A stretch of 42,515 bases of DNA from NCBI GenBank assembly GCA_002336485.1, contig DDCZ01000083.1:1-42515 (forward strand), in the 5' to 3' direction. Source of the stretch: Flavobacteriales bacterium UBA1993 (GTDB lineage Bacteria; Bacteroidota; Bacteroidia; Flavobacteriales_G; Salibacteraceae). The position numbers and the translations under genes were made by a program. How positions within the stretch are numbered: position 1 is the stretch's first letter; every line of letters begins with the position of its first letter. Below are positions 8,370-16,862 of the stretch, one piece after another. Below the pieces are notes generated by a model. The model was not told where the DNA came from and made no database searches. It was given only the letters and a program-made list of their open reading frames with translations.

Positions 8370-9638
8370 ATGACATTTGAAGATTTACGATTATCAGATC
8401 AAATTCTCAAGGCAGTTCAGGATCAAGGATACGAGCGGCCAACAGTAATTCAAGAAAAAGCAATTCCATTGGTCTTGCAAGGACTCGATGTTCTAGGCAG
8501 CGCTCAGACCGGAACGGGCAAGACGGCAGCATTTGCCATCCCCATTATCGAGCATTTAATTAAGAATCACTCCAACCAAAAAGGCAAACGAAAAGTACTT
8601 TCTCTTGTAGTGACACCTACACGCGAATTGGCCATACAGATAGGTGAAAATTTCACGGCTTACGCGAAATACACCCAGATAAAAAACACCGTCATTTTTG
8701 GTGGGGTTCCACAGCGAACCCAAACGAATGCGCTACGCAGTGGTGTAGAAGTATTGGTAGCTACACCAGGTCGATTGCTTGACCTTATGGACCAAGGTTT
8801 TATCTCCCTGCAAGATGTTGAGTATTTTGTATTGGACGAGGCCGATCGAATGCTGGACATGGGCTTTATACATGATATAAAGAAGATTATCGCCAAGCTT
8901 CCTAAAAAGCGGCAATCACTCTTCTTTTCAGCAACAATGCCTAAGAACATTGTATCGCTATCTCAGCAAATATTAGTGAATCCGCGTAAGGTTGAGGTAA
9001 GCCCTGTTTCTTCTACGGCTGAAACTATCCAGCAGTACTTATACAAGACCAATAAGAATACAAAGGGGCAACTGCTCTTACACATTCTTAGGAATCAAGA
9101 TATTGAACAAGTTCTGTTATTCTCTAGAACCAAGCACGGAGCGGATCGAATTGTAAGGGATTTACGAAAAAAGAGTATCGAAAGTGCGGCGATTCACGGC
9201 GATAGAAGCCAAAATCAACGTCAAAAAGCGCTGAAAGATTTTAAGGATGGAAGAGTTAGAGTGCTCGTGGCCACGGATATCGCAGCGCGAGGCATCGATA
9301 TTGACAAGCTCCGCTATGTGATCAATTACGACATTCCAAACGAGGCTGAAACCTATGTGCACCGTATCGGACGTTGTGGACGGGCAGGTGAAGAAGGTAT
9401 ATCCATTTCCATGTGCGAACCGGAAGAGAACACTGATGTCGCCGCAATTGAAAAGCTAATCAAGCAAAAAATTGAAGTAATCACGGAAAACCCATTTCCA
9501 CAGACGGACCGGGCAATGAATGCCGACGAGAAAAAAGCATTCGAGAAAGAAAAGCAGAGAAAGAAGCAAGAGTTTTTCGCGAATCGCAAAAAGAAGGAAG
9601 GGTCGAGTAAACCTGGATTCCGAAGAGGCCGACGCTAA
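8370..9638 (+). CDS. DEAD-box RNA helicase, RhlE-like
   Basis: Canonical DEAD-box ATP-dependent RNA helicase of 422 residues. All motifs are standard: Q motif (RPTVIQEKAIP), SAQTGTGKT, PTRELA, GG, TPGRLLDL, VLDEADRMLDMGF, SAT, ATDIAARGIDI and HRIGRCGRAG. The C-terminus is a short basic tail ending RRGRR. The RhlE subgroup is suggested by overall motif wording and the short basic tail. It is separate from the DEVD helicase at 2961-4313 and the two are clearly paralogous. Likely in rRNA maturation or cold adaptation. A 76-base gap precedes it, with a weak TACACTTG box at 8330. Confidence 0.93.
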   Translation: MTFEDLRLSDQILKAVQDQGYERPTVIQEKAIPLVLQGLDVLGSAQTGTGKTAAFAIPIIEHLIKNHSNQKGKRKVLSLVVTPTRELAIQIGENFTAYAKYTQIKNTVIFGGVPQRTQTNALRSGVEVLVATPGRLLDLMDQGFISLQDVEYFVLDEADRMLDMGFIHDIKKIIAKLPKKRQSLFFSATMPKNIVSLSQQILVNPRKVEVSPVSSTAETIQQYLYKTNKNTKGQLLLHILRNQDIEQVLLFSRTKHGADRIVRDLRKKSIESAAIHGDRSQNQRQKALKDFKDGRVRVLVATDIAARGIDIDKLRYVINYDIPNEAETYVHRIGRCGRAGEEGISISMCEPEENTDVAAIEKLIKQKIEVITENPFPQTDRAMNADEKKAFEKEKQRKKQEFFANRKKKEGSSKPGFRRGRR

Positions 9639-9664
9639 CATTCTCAGCTTAAAAAGCGCAAATT

Positions 9665-10789
9665 CTAACTAACTCCTTCTAATTGAAATAAAGCCTCTGC
9701 CCGCTCCACTCCGTTAATTTGGATTGCGATGCGCTGCGGGCCATTGTAATATTTCCGAGTGCTAATTGGCTTTATTGGATGTGCCTTAACTACATGCACG
9801 GAATCTCCAGGCCTCAACTTTTTGGCACTGAGCTTAAATACCTTTGGAGCTTGCCTTCCATTGGATTTCATGAAATGGATAACGAAGTCAATGAGGTAAT
9901 TCGATGCGCTTGTTCCTGTGTTTGTGAGTTTGAATTCAAAGGTGAGTTTGCCGCCATAATTGACGAGGCCGTCGACTTTAAAAGCCTCGACCTTAAGAGG
10001 CGCTGCTGGATCAAATCCCTGAAGTTTCAATGCCTCAATATGTCCATCCTTAATTAAGGTTCTACTAGCATGCCCGATAACCCATTGTGTGCCGACGTCA
10101 TTGACAGAGCTCCAGCGCTGAAGGCACTTCATTACTTGGTCGGGATTGTCCTTGGCAATGTCATTCAGATTATTTGCGACAGACCTGCGCACATACAACT
10201 CCGGATCAGACTTCAATTTTTCGAGCAACTCGAAAACGGGCTTGGGATCTTTTTGAAACGCCGGGAGCCGACTCGCCCACGGCAGTCTCGGCCTCGTTCC
10301 TTCTGACACCAATCTCCGCACATGTTGGCTCTCATCCATCGCCCATTGATGCAGCATTCGGTTCATCTCCAATGGATACTTTTCAATAAATGGTCGTATG
10401 CAAAACTCGGAAGTAAAAACCTTCGTTAAGTCATATATCGCTGAGGTTGAATCATCAAAATATTCCAAACCATAGGCTGCGATGTATTCGGCAAATGGCA
10501 TAAAATAAAACTCAGGATACTTTCCAATTTTCTGTCTATCGGAATCCGAAAGCGACATTGAGGCTTTTATTATCCTGCACGCATCGACATAATTCTGTGG
10601 TAAGAACTCATGTAGCGCTAAGGATATTAACTGAGCACGCTGTTTTAATTCTAAGCTATCCAGATTGGGCTCTATGCGATTAATAAAGTCTTTCTCCCTA
10701 AATTCAGGATGAACAATTTTCACGTTTTGCGCCAAGATGGAAACCAGAATTGGCGAAAAGATATTCTTCAGTAAGAGAGTTTCAGACAT
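9665..10789 (-). CDS. AlkC-like 3-methyladenine DNA glycosylase with Ig-like domain
   Basis: HEAT-like-repeat DNA alkylation repair protein, 374 residues. Residues about 1-255 are helical repeats with the segment SQHVRRLVSEGTRPRLPW and then VRRSVANNLNDIAKDNP, both typical of AlkC/AlkD-like glycosylases that remove 3-methyladenine without base flipping. Residues about 260-374 (from LKVEAFKVDG) are beta-rich and resemble the Ig-like domain that, as I recall, marks one AlkC subtype. It converges with the helicase at 9638 with 26 bases between and no clear hairpin. It is divergent from a small secreted protein gene. Confidence 0.85.
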   Translation of the reverse strand: MSETLLLKNIFSPILVSILAQNVKIVHPEFREKDFINRIEPNLDSLELKQRAQLISLALHEFLPQNYVDACRIIKASMSLSDSDRQKIGKYPEFYFMPFAEYIAAYGLEYFDDSTSAIYDLTKVFTSEFCIRPFIEKYPLEMNRMLHQWAMDESQHVRRLVSEGTRPRLPWASRLPAFQKDPKPVFELLEKLKSDPELYVRRSVANNLNDIAKDNPDQVMKCLQRWSSVNDVGTQWVIGHASRTLIKDGHIEALKLQGFDPAAPLKVEAFKVDGLVNYGGKLTFEFKLTNTGTSASNYLIDFVIHFMKSNGRQAPKVFKLSAKKLRPGDSVHVVKAHPIKPISTRKYYNGPQRIAIQINGVERAEALFQLEGVS

Positions 10790-10856
10790 CGTTTTGTTTA
10801 CCAGAAATGTATATTCTTTTAACGAAGGTCAAAATCTAAATACACACTTTCTTGAC

Positions 10857-10864
10857 TAAGTTTG
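10857..10864 (+). promoter_or_regulatory. Candidate -7 box for the small secreted protein
   Basis: TAAGTTTG matches the Bacteroidetes -7 consensus TAnnTTTG exactly and lies 33 bases before ATG 10898. No TTG is found 17-23 bases upstream, so the call rests on the -7 box alone. Confidence 0.35.
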
Positions 10865-10897
10865 TGATCGAATAGCTGCAGAGGTTATTAAACTCAA

Positions 10898-11194
10898 ATG
10901 AATATCCAAATTCCAAATACACACACAGCTTTATGTCTCATCCTAATGATGTGCATATTGAATTTGAACTTTGGTGTTTGGGATGCTGAGTTTATTGGAA
11001 TGGAATTGGAGGAAGAATCAGAATCTAATTGCGAGAAGGAATGCAACGCAGATTACATAGTTTCCATATCGGATCACGATTCTGACAGTGCCGATAGCAC
11101 GAGCAATTACACTGATTTTAAAAATGCAAATGCTCAAAAGAGCATAGACGGACATTTTGAAATTGACTCGCCTCCTCCGGAGCGCCATGCTTAA
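10898..11194 (+). CDS. Small acidic secreted protein
   Basis: Unrecognised 98-residue protein. The N-terminus is hydrophobic (residues about 10-28, ALCLILMMCILNLNFGVW), consistent with a signal peptide or a single membrane anchor. The rest is highly acidic and Ser/Asp-rich (ELEEESESNCEKECNADY, SISDHDSDSADST) and ends SPPPERHA. It stops 58 bases before the SulP gene on the same strand, so it may be the first gene of that unit. It could be a calcium-binding or flexible periplasmic peptide, but nothing proves this. The -7 box at 10857 and lack of overlap with other genes support it being real. Confidence 0.55.
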   Translation: MNIQIPNTHTALCLILMMCILNLNFGVWDAEFIGMELEEESESNCEKECNADYIVSISDHDSDSADSTSNYTDFKNANAQKSIDGHFEIDSPPPERHA

Positions 11195-11252
11195 ATTCAT
11201 TTCCCTTTTCTTTAAGCAACGGATGGTTTAGATTATCCACAACAAAATTCAT

Positions 11253-12911
11253 ATGTCAGTTTATAGTCCTTTTTCTTCTTTTGGTAAAGACTTGCCCGCT
11301 GGGTTGGTCGTTTTTCTGGTTGCAGTCCCGCTTTGTTTAGGTATTGCACTAGCCTCCGGGGCTCCTCTCTTTTCTGGAATCATCGCAGGTATGGTCGGTG
11401 GTATTATTGTCGGATCATTAAGTGGTTCTAACATAGGCGTCAGCGGTCCTGCTGCTGGACTTGCCGTTATTGTCGCGGATGCAATTCTTCAACTCGGAAC
11501 AAACGAAGCTGGCGTATTCAGCATGGCAGTTGGCTTTCCCATCTTCTTATCTGCGGTTGTAATTGCGGGTGCGATGCAAATTGCACTGGCGTTTGCACGG
11601 GCAGGAATCGTCGGATACTTCTTTCCAAACGCCGTTATTAAAGGTATGCTTAGCGCAATCGGAATCATGATCGTTCTAAAACAAATTCCCCATGCACTTG
11701 GACATGATGTTATCGCCGAAGGATTTGATGGTTTTTGGCAATCGGATGGAGAGAACACAATCACTGAGATTTGGGTAGCACTTGGTGATATCAACCCTGC
11801 TGCGGTAATCGTAACTCTTGTTTCGATGGCAATTCTGATATTATGGGAGCGCCCATTTATGAAGCGCATCAAGGTTTTCGGGATTATTCAAGGCCCACTA
11901 GTTGTCGTGGCATTCGGAATATTCGCCTATAACTTTCTACCACAACTTGGTACATTCAATTTTGCAATGGATGAAATGGTAGGTATCCCAACTGCTACTG
12001 AAGCTGGTGGAGTGCTAAACCTATTTACGACCCCAGACTGGAGTATGCTTTGGTCCAAACAGCTCTGGCTATTGGCATTTACTATAGCCATTGTTGCGAG
12101 CTTGGAAACGCTCTTATGCGTGGAGGCAACCGACAAACTCGACCCCGATAAAAACGTAACCCCAACAAATAGAGAGCTGCTTGCTCAGGGGGTCGGGAAC
12201 ATGGTTTCTGGGCTTATTGGGGGTCTTCCAGTAACACAAGTTATCGTGCGCAGTTCGGCGAACATTCAATCAGGAGGTAGAACAAAACTATCGGCCATAT
12301 TCCACGGTTTATTGATTGTTGTGAGTGTGTTTCTGTTACCCGATTTACTGAATATGATTCCCCTCTCAAGTCTCGCGGCTATCCTATTTGTGGTAGGATA
12401 TAAGCTTGCCAAACCGTCTGTTTTCGTTGAGATGTATAACAAGAACAGAGGACTATTCATAAAGTTCATGGTAACCGTTCTTGCCATAATTTTCACAGAC
12501 CTTCTCATTGGAATCATGATTGGACTTGGACTTGGAATCTTGATGATTCTATATCGGAACTACGCCCTTCCTTTTAGCTTTTCGGAGAAAATTGAACCAG
12601 GGGAACCGATTGAGTTTAAACTCAGCGAAAACGTGACTTTCCTTAATAAGGCAAATATTATGGAGGCCCTCAAAGCTGTCCCAGATCACAGCCAAGTTGT
12701 TATTGACGCGACTCAATCACACTACATTCATCCAGACGTGATCGACATCCTGCATGACTTCATGGACCAGGCTGAACGCAGAGACATCACTGTATGCGTG
12801 AACGGAAGCTTTGATGATGTGAACGTGAATCACATGGAATATTACCTAAAAAAGGTATCGAAAGATGGAAGCCAAAAAACACCCTACCTCAAACAGGTAT
12901 TGACACAATAA
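11253..12911 (+). CDS. SulP-family inorganic anion transporter with STAS domain
   Basis: SLC26/SulP inner-membrane transporter of 552 residues. It begins with the family opening DLPAGLVVFLVAVPLCLGIA and has about 12 hydrophobic segments to about residue 435. SGPAAGLAV and PVTQVIVRSSANIQSGG are core SulP motifs. A C-terminal cytoplasmic STAS domain occupies about 445-545 (VVIDATQSHYIHPDVIDILHDF). Substrates in the family include sulfate, bicarbonate and carboxylates. The convergent beta-carbonic anhydrase just downstream makes bicarbonate the best guess, but the two genes are on opposite strands and share only a terminator. Confidence 0.92.
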   Translation: MSVYSPFSSFGKDLPAGLVVFLVAVPLCLGIALASGAPLFSGIIAGMVGGIIVGSLSGSNIGVSGPAAGLAVIVADAILQLGTNEAGVFSMAVGFPIFLSAVVIAGAMQIALAFARAGIVGYFFPNAVIKGMLSAIGIMIVLKQIPHALGHDVIAEGFDGFWQSDGENTITEIWVALGDINPAAVIVTLVSMAILILWERPFMKRIKVFGIIQGPLVVVAFGIFAYNFLPQLGTFNFAMDEMVGIPTATEAGGVLNLFTTPDWSMLWSKQLWLLAFTIAIVASLETLLCVEATDKLDPDKNVTPTNRELLAQGVGNMVSGLIGGLPVTQVIVRSSANIQSGGRTKLSAIFHGLLIVVSVFLLPDLLNMIPLSSLAAILFVVGYKLAKPSVFVEMYNKNRGLFIKFMVTVLAIIFTDLLIGIMIGLGLGILMILYRNYALPFSFSEKIEPGEPIEFKLSENVTFLNKANIMEALKAVPDHSQVVIDATQSHYIHPDVIDILHDFMDQAERRDITVCVNGSFDDVNVNHMEYYLKKVSKDGSQKTPYLKQVLTQ

Positions 12912-12944
12912 AAAAAGCCCTGAATCACTTCAGGGCTTTTTTTT
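12911..12944. terminator. Bidirectional rho-independent terminator
   Basis: An 8-bp perfect stem, GCCCTGAA (12917-12924) and TTCAGGGC (12929-12936), with loop TCAC. It is flanked by six A's on the left and eight T's on the right, so it can end transcription from both strands. It lies between the stop of the SulP gene and the stop of the carbonic anhydrase gene. Confidence 0.92.
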
Positions 12945-12959
12945 AAATCATTTTTTGGA

Positions 12960-13529
12960 CTACAACCATTCCACTTGGCCAGTGGTCAAATGATAGTATG
13001 CCGGAGCTACCTTCACTCGACCTTCATTTACCGCGCTTGCAATTATTGAAGAACGGCTTATCAAATCATTCGCTGTTATGGAAGCGTTCTTTTTAACCAC
13101 GGTGTTTACATCCGCACCTTCATCGCATGCCGCGATGGCTGGTTGTACTTGCGCAAGTAAGTGATTCAAATTGTAGCCATTATCTCCACCTGCCATAGCT
13201 GCTGTTACAGCACCGCAACTTTGATGACCAAGCACCACAATCACTTTCGAACCTAAGTTAGCTACTGCGTATTCGATACTGGCTATAGAATCTGTATTTG
13301 CAATATTTCCTGCGACCCGCACCGTGAACACCTCACCAAGTCCGGAGTCAAAGGCACGTTCTGGTACAACTCGACTATCAGCACAGCTCAAAATAATGGC
13401 GTAGGGCTCTTGACCAGGAACAAGAGAATCTCGTCGAGGCTGATCAACCAACACATTTTCTAATCTATCTTGCTTGAACCTTTTGTTTCCTTCATTCAGG
13501 CGATTCATTACTTCATCAATACTCATCAT
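12960..13529 (-). CDS. Beta-class carbonic anhydrase
   Basis: Interconverts CO2 and bicarbonate. Counting from the start at 13529 (189 residues), the zinc site is Cys49, His102 and Cys105 (SCADSR, GHQSCGAV) with the Asp51/Arg53 dyad. RVAGNIAN and SIEYAVANLG are conserved family segments. A second ATG at 13526 is equally possible. A longer in-frame reading from 13589 adds 20 residues unlike the family and is not preferred. SIEYAV and the C-terminal YYHLTTGQVEWL match the bacterial clade. It is convergent with the SulP transporter across a shared terminator, suggesting but not proving a bicarbonate-supply pair. Confidence 0.93.
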   Translation of the reverse strand: MMSIDEVMNRLNEGNKRFKQDRLENVLVDQPRRDSLVPGQEPYAIILSCADSRVVPERAFDSGLGEVFTVRVAGNIANTDSIASIEYAVANLGSKVIVVLGHQSCGAVTAAMAGGDNGYNLNHLLAQVQPAIAACDEGADVNTVVKKNASITANDLISRSSIIASAVNEGRVKVAPAYYHLTTGQVEWL

Positions 13530-13650
13530 AACTATTGTGTTTTTTGGCTTATTGATCTCAAATATGAGAATGCATTTGCAACTTCCCAAATCTTAAATAA
13601 GTCCAGATTTAATTTTGATTGGAAAAAGTGGCCAAATATGCCATCGCTGG

Positions 13651-14319
13651 TTATTCTATATCTCCAAAATGCATTTTATGATGCAAGGACAGCAGCAACT
13701 GAGCCTTGGGTTTGATGTTTCGAAATTCATTCATAGCGCCAAACCGCATTCCAAAATTATCTGTTAGCTGATACCCTATTCCCGCATACAACCAGTTTCT
13801 GTCAAAAGGTGCACCTTTGGCGTTGATAAAGAGTTCATTCCAAATTGGGATGTATACCGTACCGGCTTCTATTTTCTCTTTGTTCAAGGGAATATTCACA
13901 AACAATGCATATCGGAATCGAAAGGCAAACGGACTTGATTCAACAAACCGCTCTTCAAACCGGTATCGATGATGAATATTTACACGGCCTACCCCGTGAC
14001 TGAAATCAACATCCTGAAACAAGCGATGCTCCAAGATTGTGTTGTTCGGAGTGCCTTCATCTTGAATAAAGAAAAAGGCATAGCCCATCAAGTAACTGGA
14101 TTTAGAAGCGGCATGCACGTACTGAATACCCGGACGAATGATAATTTGATCGAGGTCTCCAACCAAATTATGATCACGATGAATAATGTCTCCCTGAAAT
14201 CGCCACGGTGAATCTGAGAATGAAGTGTTATTGATATACTGCTGCCAATTTCCGAGCACGCTTTGTGCAGAGGCCACGTTGGAAATAAATATGATCAGAA
14301 AAATTGCAAGGATTTTCAT
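13651..14319 (-). CDS. DUF2490 outer-membrane beta-barrel protein
   Basis: The product from ATG 14319 is 222 residues with a signal peptide (MKILAIFLIIFISNVASAQ). The mature protein is made of alternating strands with the DUF2490 signature: SVLGNWQQYINN at the start, HRDHNLVGDLDQIIIRPGIQYV, EHRLFQDVDF, HHRYRFEERF and a final LLSLHHKMHF. DUF2490 proteins are widespread in Bacteroidetes and predicted to be small outer-membrane barrels of unknown function. A longer frame to 14391 lacks a sensible signal peptide. It is divergent from the tetR gene. A TTG-N21-TAGATTTG promoter match ends 6 bases before the ATG. Confidence 0.85.
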   Translation of the reverse strand: MKILAIFLIIFISNVASAQSVLGNWQQYINNTSFSDSPWRFQGDIIHRDHNLVGDLDQIIIRPGIQYVHAASKSSYLMGYAFFFIQDEGTPNNTILEHRLFQDVDFSHGVGRVNIHHRYRFEERFVESSPFAFRFRYALFVNIPLNKEKIEAGTVYIPIWNELFINAKGAPFDRNWLYAGIGYQLTDNFGMRFGAMNEFRNIKPKAQLLLSLHHKMHFGDIE

Positions 14320-14325
14320 AGCGGG

Positions 14326-14357
14326 CAAATCTATACTTACCTGCTTAAATTTTTCAA
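14326..14357 (-). promoter_or_regulatory. Promoter-like TTG-N21-TAGATTTG before DUF2490 gene
   Basis: On the minus strand, TTG (14355-14357) and TAGATTTG (14326-14333) are 21 bases apart, fitting TTG-N17-23-TAnnTTTG. The -7 box ends 6 bases before ATG 14319, so the transcript would be almost leaderless. Confidence 0.5.
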
Positions 14358-14440
14358 GCGGCGTCCCTAATCTTTTAAGGAGCCGAATCAACTCATTTTA
14401 AACCTTTTTTTGAAATCCGTGTTTAATACTCACGATAATG

Positions 14441-14461
14441 ATAGTAATACTATTATATTCG
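14441..14461 (+). promoter_or_regulatory. Palindrome plus -7 box ahead of tetR
   Basis: ATAGTA-A-TACTAT (14441-14453) is a perfect 6-bp inverted repeat with a one-base centre. It runs directly into TATATTCG (14454-14461), a one-mismatch -7 box, 21 bases before ATG 14483. The position suits an operator for autoregulation by the TetR protein. The binding itself is inferred. Confidence 0.45.
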
Positions 14462-14482
14462 CGTTTCATACAACGAAATATC

Positions 14483-15148
14483 ATGTCTGTAATTCAAATA
14501 AGCGTAAATCAAAAGACTTTCATAAAAGATCCAACATCAAGCGATTTGGGAAGGCGAATAGTTTCTCAAGGAATAGAATCTATGAATACATTAGGGTTTG
14601 AGCAGTTCACGTTTCGAAAACTTGGATCTGAGATTGGATCTACTGAAGCATCTATTTATCGCTACTTCGAAAGCAAGCACAAAATGCTCCTATACTTCAT
14701 TTCTTGGTATTGGAATTGGACCGACTATAGGTTATCACTTGCTCTTACCAATGTTGAATCGGCAGATGATCGATTAAAAAGAGCCATCCATTTACTCACT
14801 GCTGAAACAAAGGAAGACGGAAACTTTCTGCACGTAAATGAAACAAAGCTCCAGCGTATTGTTATCGAGGAGTCTTCAAAAGCTTACCACCAAAAATTCG
14901 TGGATGAAATCAATAAGGAAGGTGTCTTTTCCGATTATAAAAGAATTGTTGAAACCATCGCTGATATCATCCTGGAAATTAACCCAACTTACAAGTATCC
15001 GCACATGCTTATCTCAACAGTTATTGAAGGTACACATCACGAACGGTTCTTCGCGGATCACCTTCCACGCTTAACTGACTCCCTCAAAGGGGAAGACTCC
15101 ATAGAGTGCTTTTTCCAACAACTGGTTCACGACACAATTCAAAAATAA
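14483..15148 (+). CDS. TetR/AcrR-family transcriptional regulator
   Basis: One-component regulator of 221 residues from ATG 14483. The N-terminal helix-turn-helix reads IVSQGIESMNTLGFEQFTFRKLGSEIGSTEASIYRYFESK (segments about residues 25-65). The TEASIYRYFESKHKML recognition-helix end is diagnostic of TetR proteins. The remaining about 150 residues form the ligand/dimer domain, with no recognisable ligand motif. An in-frame codon at 14438 adds 15 residues and overlaps the palindrome, so it is rejected. The stop is 2 bases before the ABC gene, making it the first gene of a tetR-ABC-HlyD-TolC operon it probably controls. Confidence 0.9.
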   Translation: MSVIQISVNQKTFIKDPTSSDLGRRIVSQGIESMNTLGFEQFTFRKLGSEIGSTEASIYRYFESKHKMLLYFISWYWNWTDYRLSLALTNVESADDRLKRAIHLLTAETKEDGNFLHVNETKLQRIVIEESSKAYHQKFVDEINKEGVFSDYKRIVETIADIILEINPTYKYPHMLISTVIEGTHHERFFADHLPRLTDSLKGEDSIECFFQQLVHDTIQK

Positions 15149-15150
15149 AA

Positions 15151-16857
15151 ATGCAAACAACTCTCCTTCCCATTCAGCGGTTCTGGAAACTACTTCAGCC
15201 AGATCAGCGTGAGATTCGAAACGTGTATGTCTACGCCATCTTCAATGGCCTTATTAACCTTAGTCTTCCATTAGGAGTTCAGGCCATCGTCAACCTCATT
15301 CAAGGAGGCGCAATCAATACCTCTTGGATTGTTTTGGTTGTAATCGTAGTTATTGGGGTTGGGGTTTCTGGCGCACTACAAATATTCCAGTTGCGCATTG
15401 TCGAAGACTTACAGCAAAAAATATTCACCCGCGCTGCATTCGAATTTGCCTATAGAATCCCCAGAATTAAACTGGAAAAACTCTACCAGCAATACGCGCC
15501 GGAGTTGATGAACCGCTTCTTTGATATTACATCTGTGCAGAAGGGCCTTTCAAAAATCCTCATTGACTTCTCGGCAGCCGTGCTTCAAATCACCTTTGGA
15601 TTGATTCTTCTTTCACTCTACCATCCGTTTTTCATCCTATTTAGCCTAGTCCTAATCCTCTTCGTATTCGCGGCATTCCGGCTTACGGCATCCAAGGGCC
15701 TAGTGAAAAGCCTCGATGAATCTAAATACAAATACAAGGTTGTGTATTGGCTTGAAGAGCTCGCACGTACTTCAAACACATTTAAACTGGCTGGCAACTC
15801 GCGCCTTCCGATGGATCGCACAAACAGCGCTGTGAGTAAATACATTGACAGCCGCGAAAGTCACTTCAAGATATTGCTACGCCAATATTCTTTCATGGTC
15901 ATCTTCAAAGTTTTCATCGTAGCTGGGCTACTCGCAATAGGTGGTGTTTTGGTCATGGAACAACTCATGAACCTTGGTCAGTTTGTTGCGGCCGAAATCA
16001 TTATTCTTCTCATTATAGCCTCCGTCGAAAAACTGGTGCTGAGTATTGAGACCATTTATGATGTGTTGACTGGAATCGAAAAAATTGGTCGAGTAACTGA
16101 CCTTGAACTCGAAGCTGAAGATGGCATTGATCTGAGCGTTGAGTGCCAACAGAGGCCAGTTAGCGTTGAAATGTTGGAGGTAACGTTCACCTACCCTGGC
16201 GCCATCGCACCTTCGCTGAAAGATTTAAATATTAAGATAGAATCAGGTACTCGCGCTGTGATTACCGGAGCCAACGGATCAGGTAAAAGCACGCTACTCC
16301 AAATCATCGCTGGATTGTATGACATAGAAACCGGAACAATTCTCTATCAAGGTTTACCAAAAAGTGGGCTCTCCACAACATCCATTCGAGCAATTCAGGG
16401 GGATTCGCTGTCTCAGGAGCAACTATTTGAAGGTTCACTTCGTGAAAACTTAACCTTAGGAGACAAATCCATCAATACTGATCGATTGAAATCAGTGTTG
16501 ACGGATTTAGGAATTTGGGAATTCGTGTCTCAGCAGCCAAAAGGCATTGATTTTCATGTAGAACCAAAGGGATCCAATTTACCAAAGAGTATGGTTCAAA
16601 CCATGCTTTTAGCGCGCAGCGTCATGTGTTCCCCAAAGCTATTGCTGATCGAGGATTCATTCGAAGTTCTCGACCCTAGGCACCGCAAACAGGTCATTGA
16701 TTATATCACAGATAAGCAACACCCTTGGACATTGATTTGCGCATCAACCGATCCATATCTTGCTAGTAAGTGCGATCAGGTAGCATTACTTGAGCGGGGT
16801 TCTATTGCACAGATTGGCAGCTATTCACAACTCAAGAAAATCATTTCAGAAATCTAA
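15151..16857 (+). CDS. ABC transporter (TMD-NBD fusion) with degenerate ATPase site
   Basis: Half-transporter of 568 residues: exporter-type membrane domain (hydrophobic helices about 25-48, 58-80, 135-180, 245-295), then a nucleotide-binding domain from about 335. No C39 peptidase domain is present. Walker A is intact (GANGSGKST, 373-381), and a Q-loop Gln near 416 is plausible. The signature LSGGQ is replaced by NLPKSM (477-481 region). Walker B reads LLLIED (497-502), with Glu and Asp in reversed order, and the switch His is replaced (ASTDP, 531-535). It is followed by HlyD and TolC partners, so it is the inner-membrane part of a type-I-like exporter. ATP hydrolysis may be weak or absent. 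Confidence 0.87.
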   Translation: MQTTLLPIQRFWKLLQPDQREIRNVYVYAIFNGLINLSLPLGVQAIVNLIQGGAINTSWIVLVVIVVIGVGVSGALQIFQLRIVEDLQQKIFTRAAFEFAYRIPRIKLEKLYQQYAPELMNRFFDITSVQKGLSKILIDFSAAVLQITFGLILLSLYHPFFILFSLVLILFVFAAFRLTASKGLVKSLDESKYKYKVVYWLEELARTSNTFKLAGNSRLPMDRTNSAVSKYIDSRESHFKILLRQYSFMVIFKVFIVAGLLAIGGVLVMEQLMNLGQFVAAEIIILLIIASVEKLVLSIETIYDVLTGIEKIGRVTDLELEAEDGIDLSVECQQRPVSVEMLEVTFTYPGAIAPSLKDLNIKIESGTRAVITGANGSGKSTLLQIIAGLYDIETGTILYQGLPKSGLSTTSIRAIQGDSLSQEQLFEGSLRENLTLGDKSINTDRLKSVLTDLGIWEFVSQQPKGIDFHVEPKGSNLPKSMVQTMLLARSVMCSPKLLLIEDSFEVLDPRHRKQVIDYITDKQHPWTLICASTDPYLASKCDQVALLERGSIAQIGSYSQLKKIISEI

Positions 16858-16862
16858 ACAAC

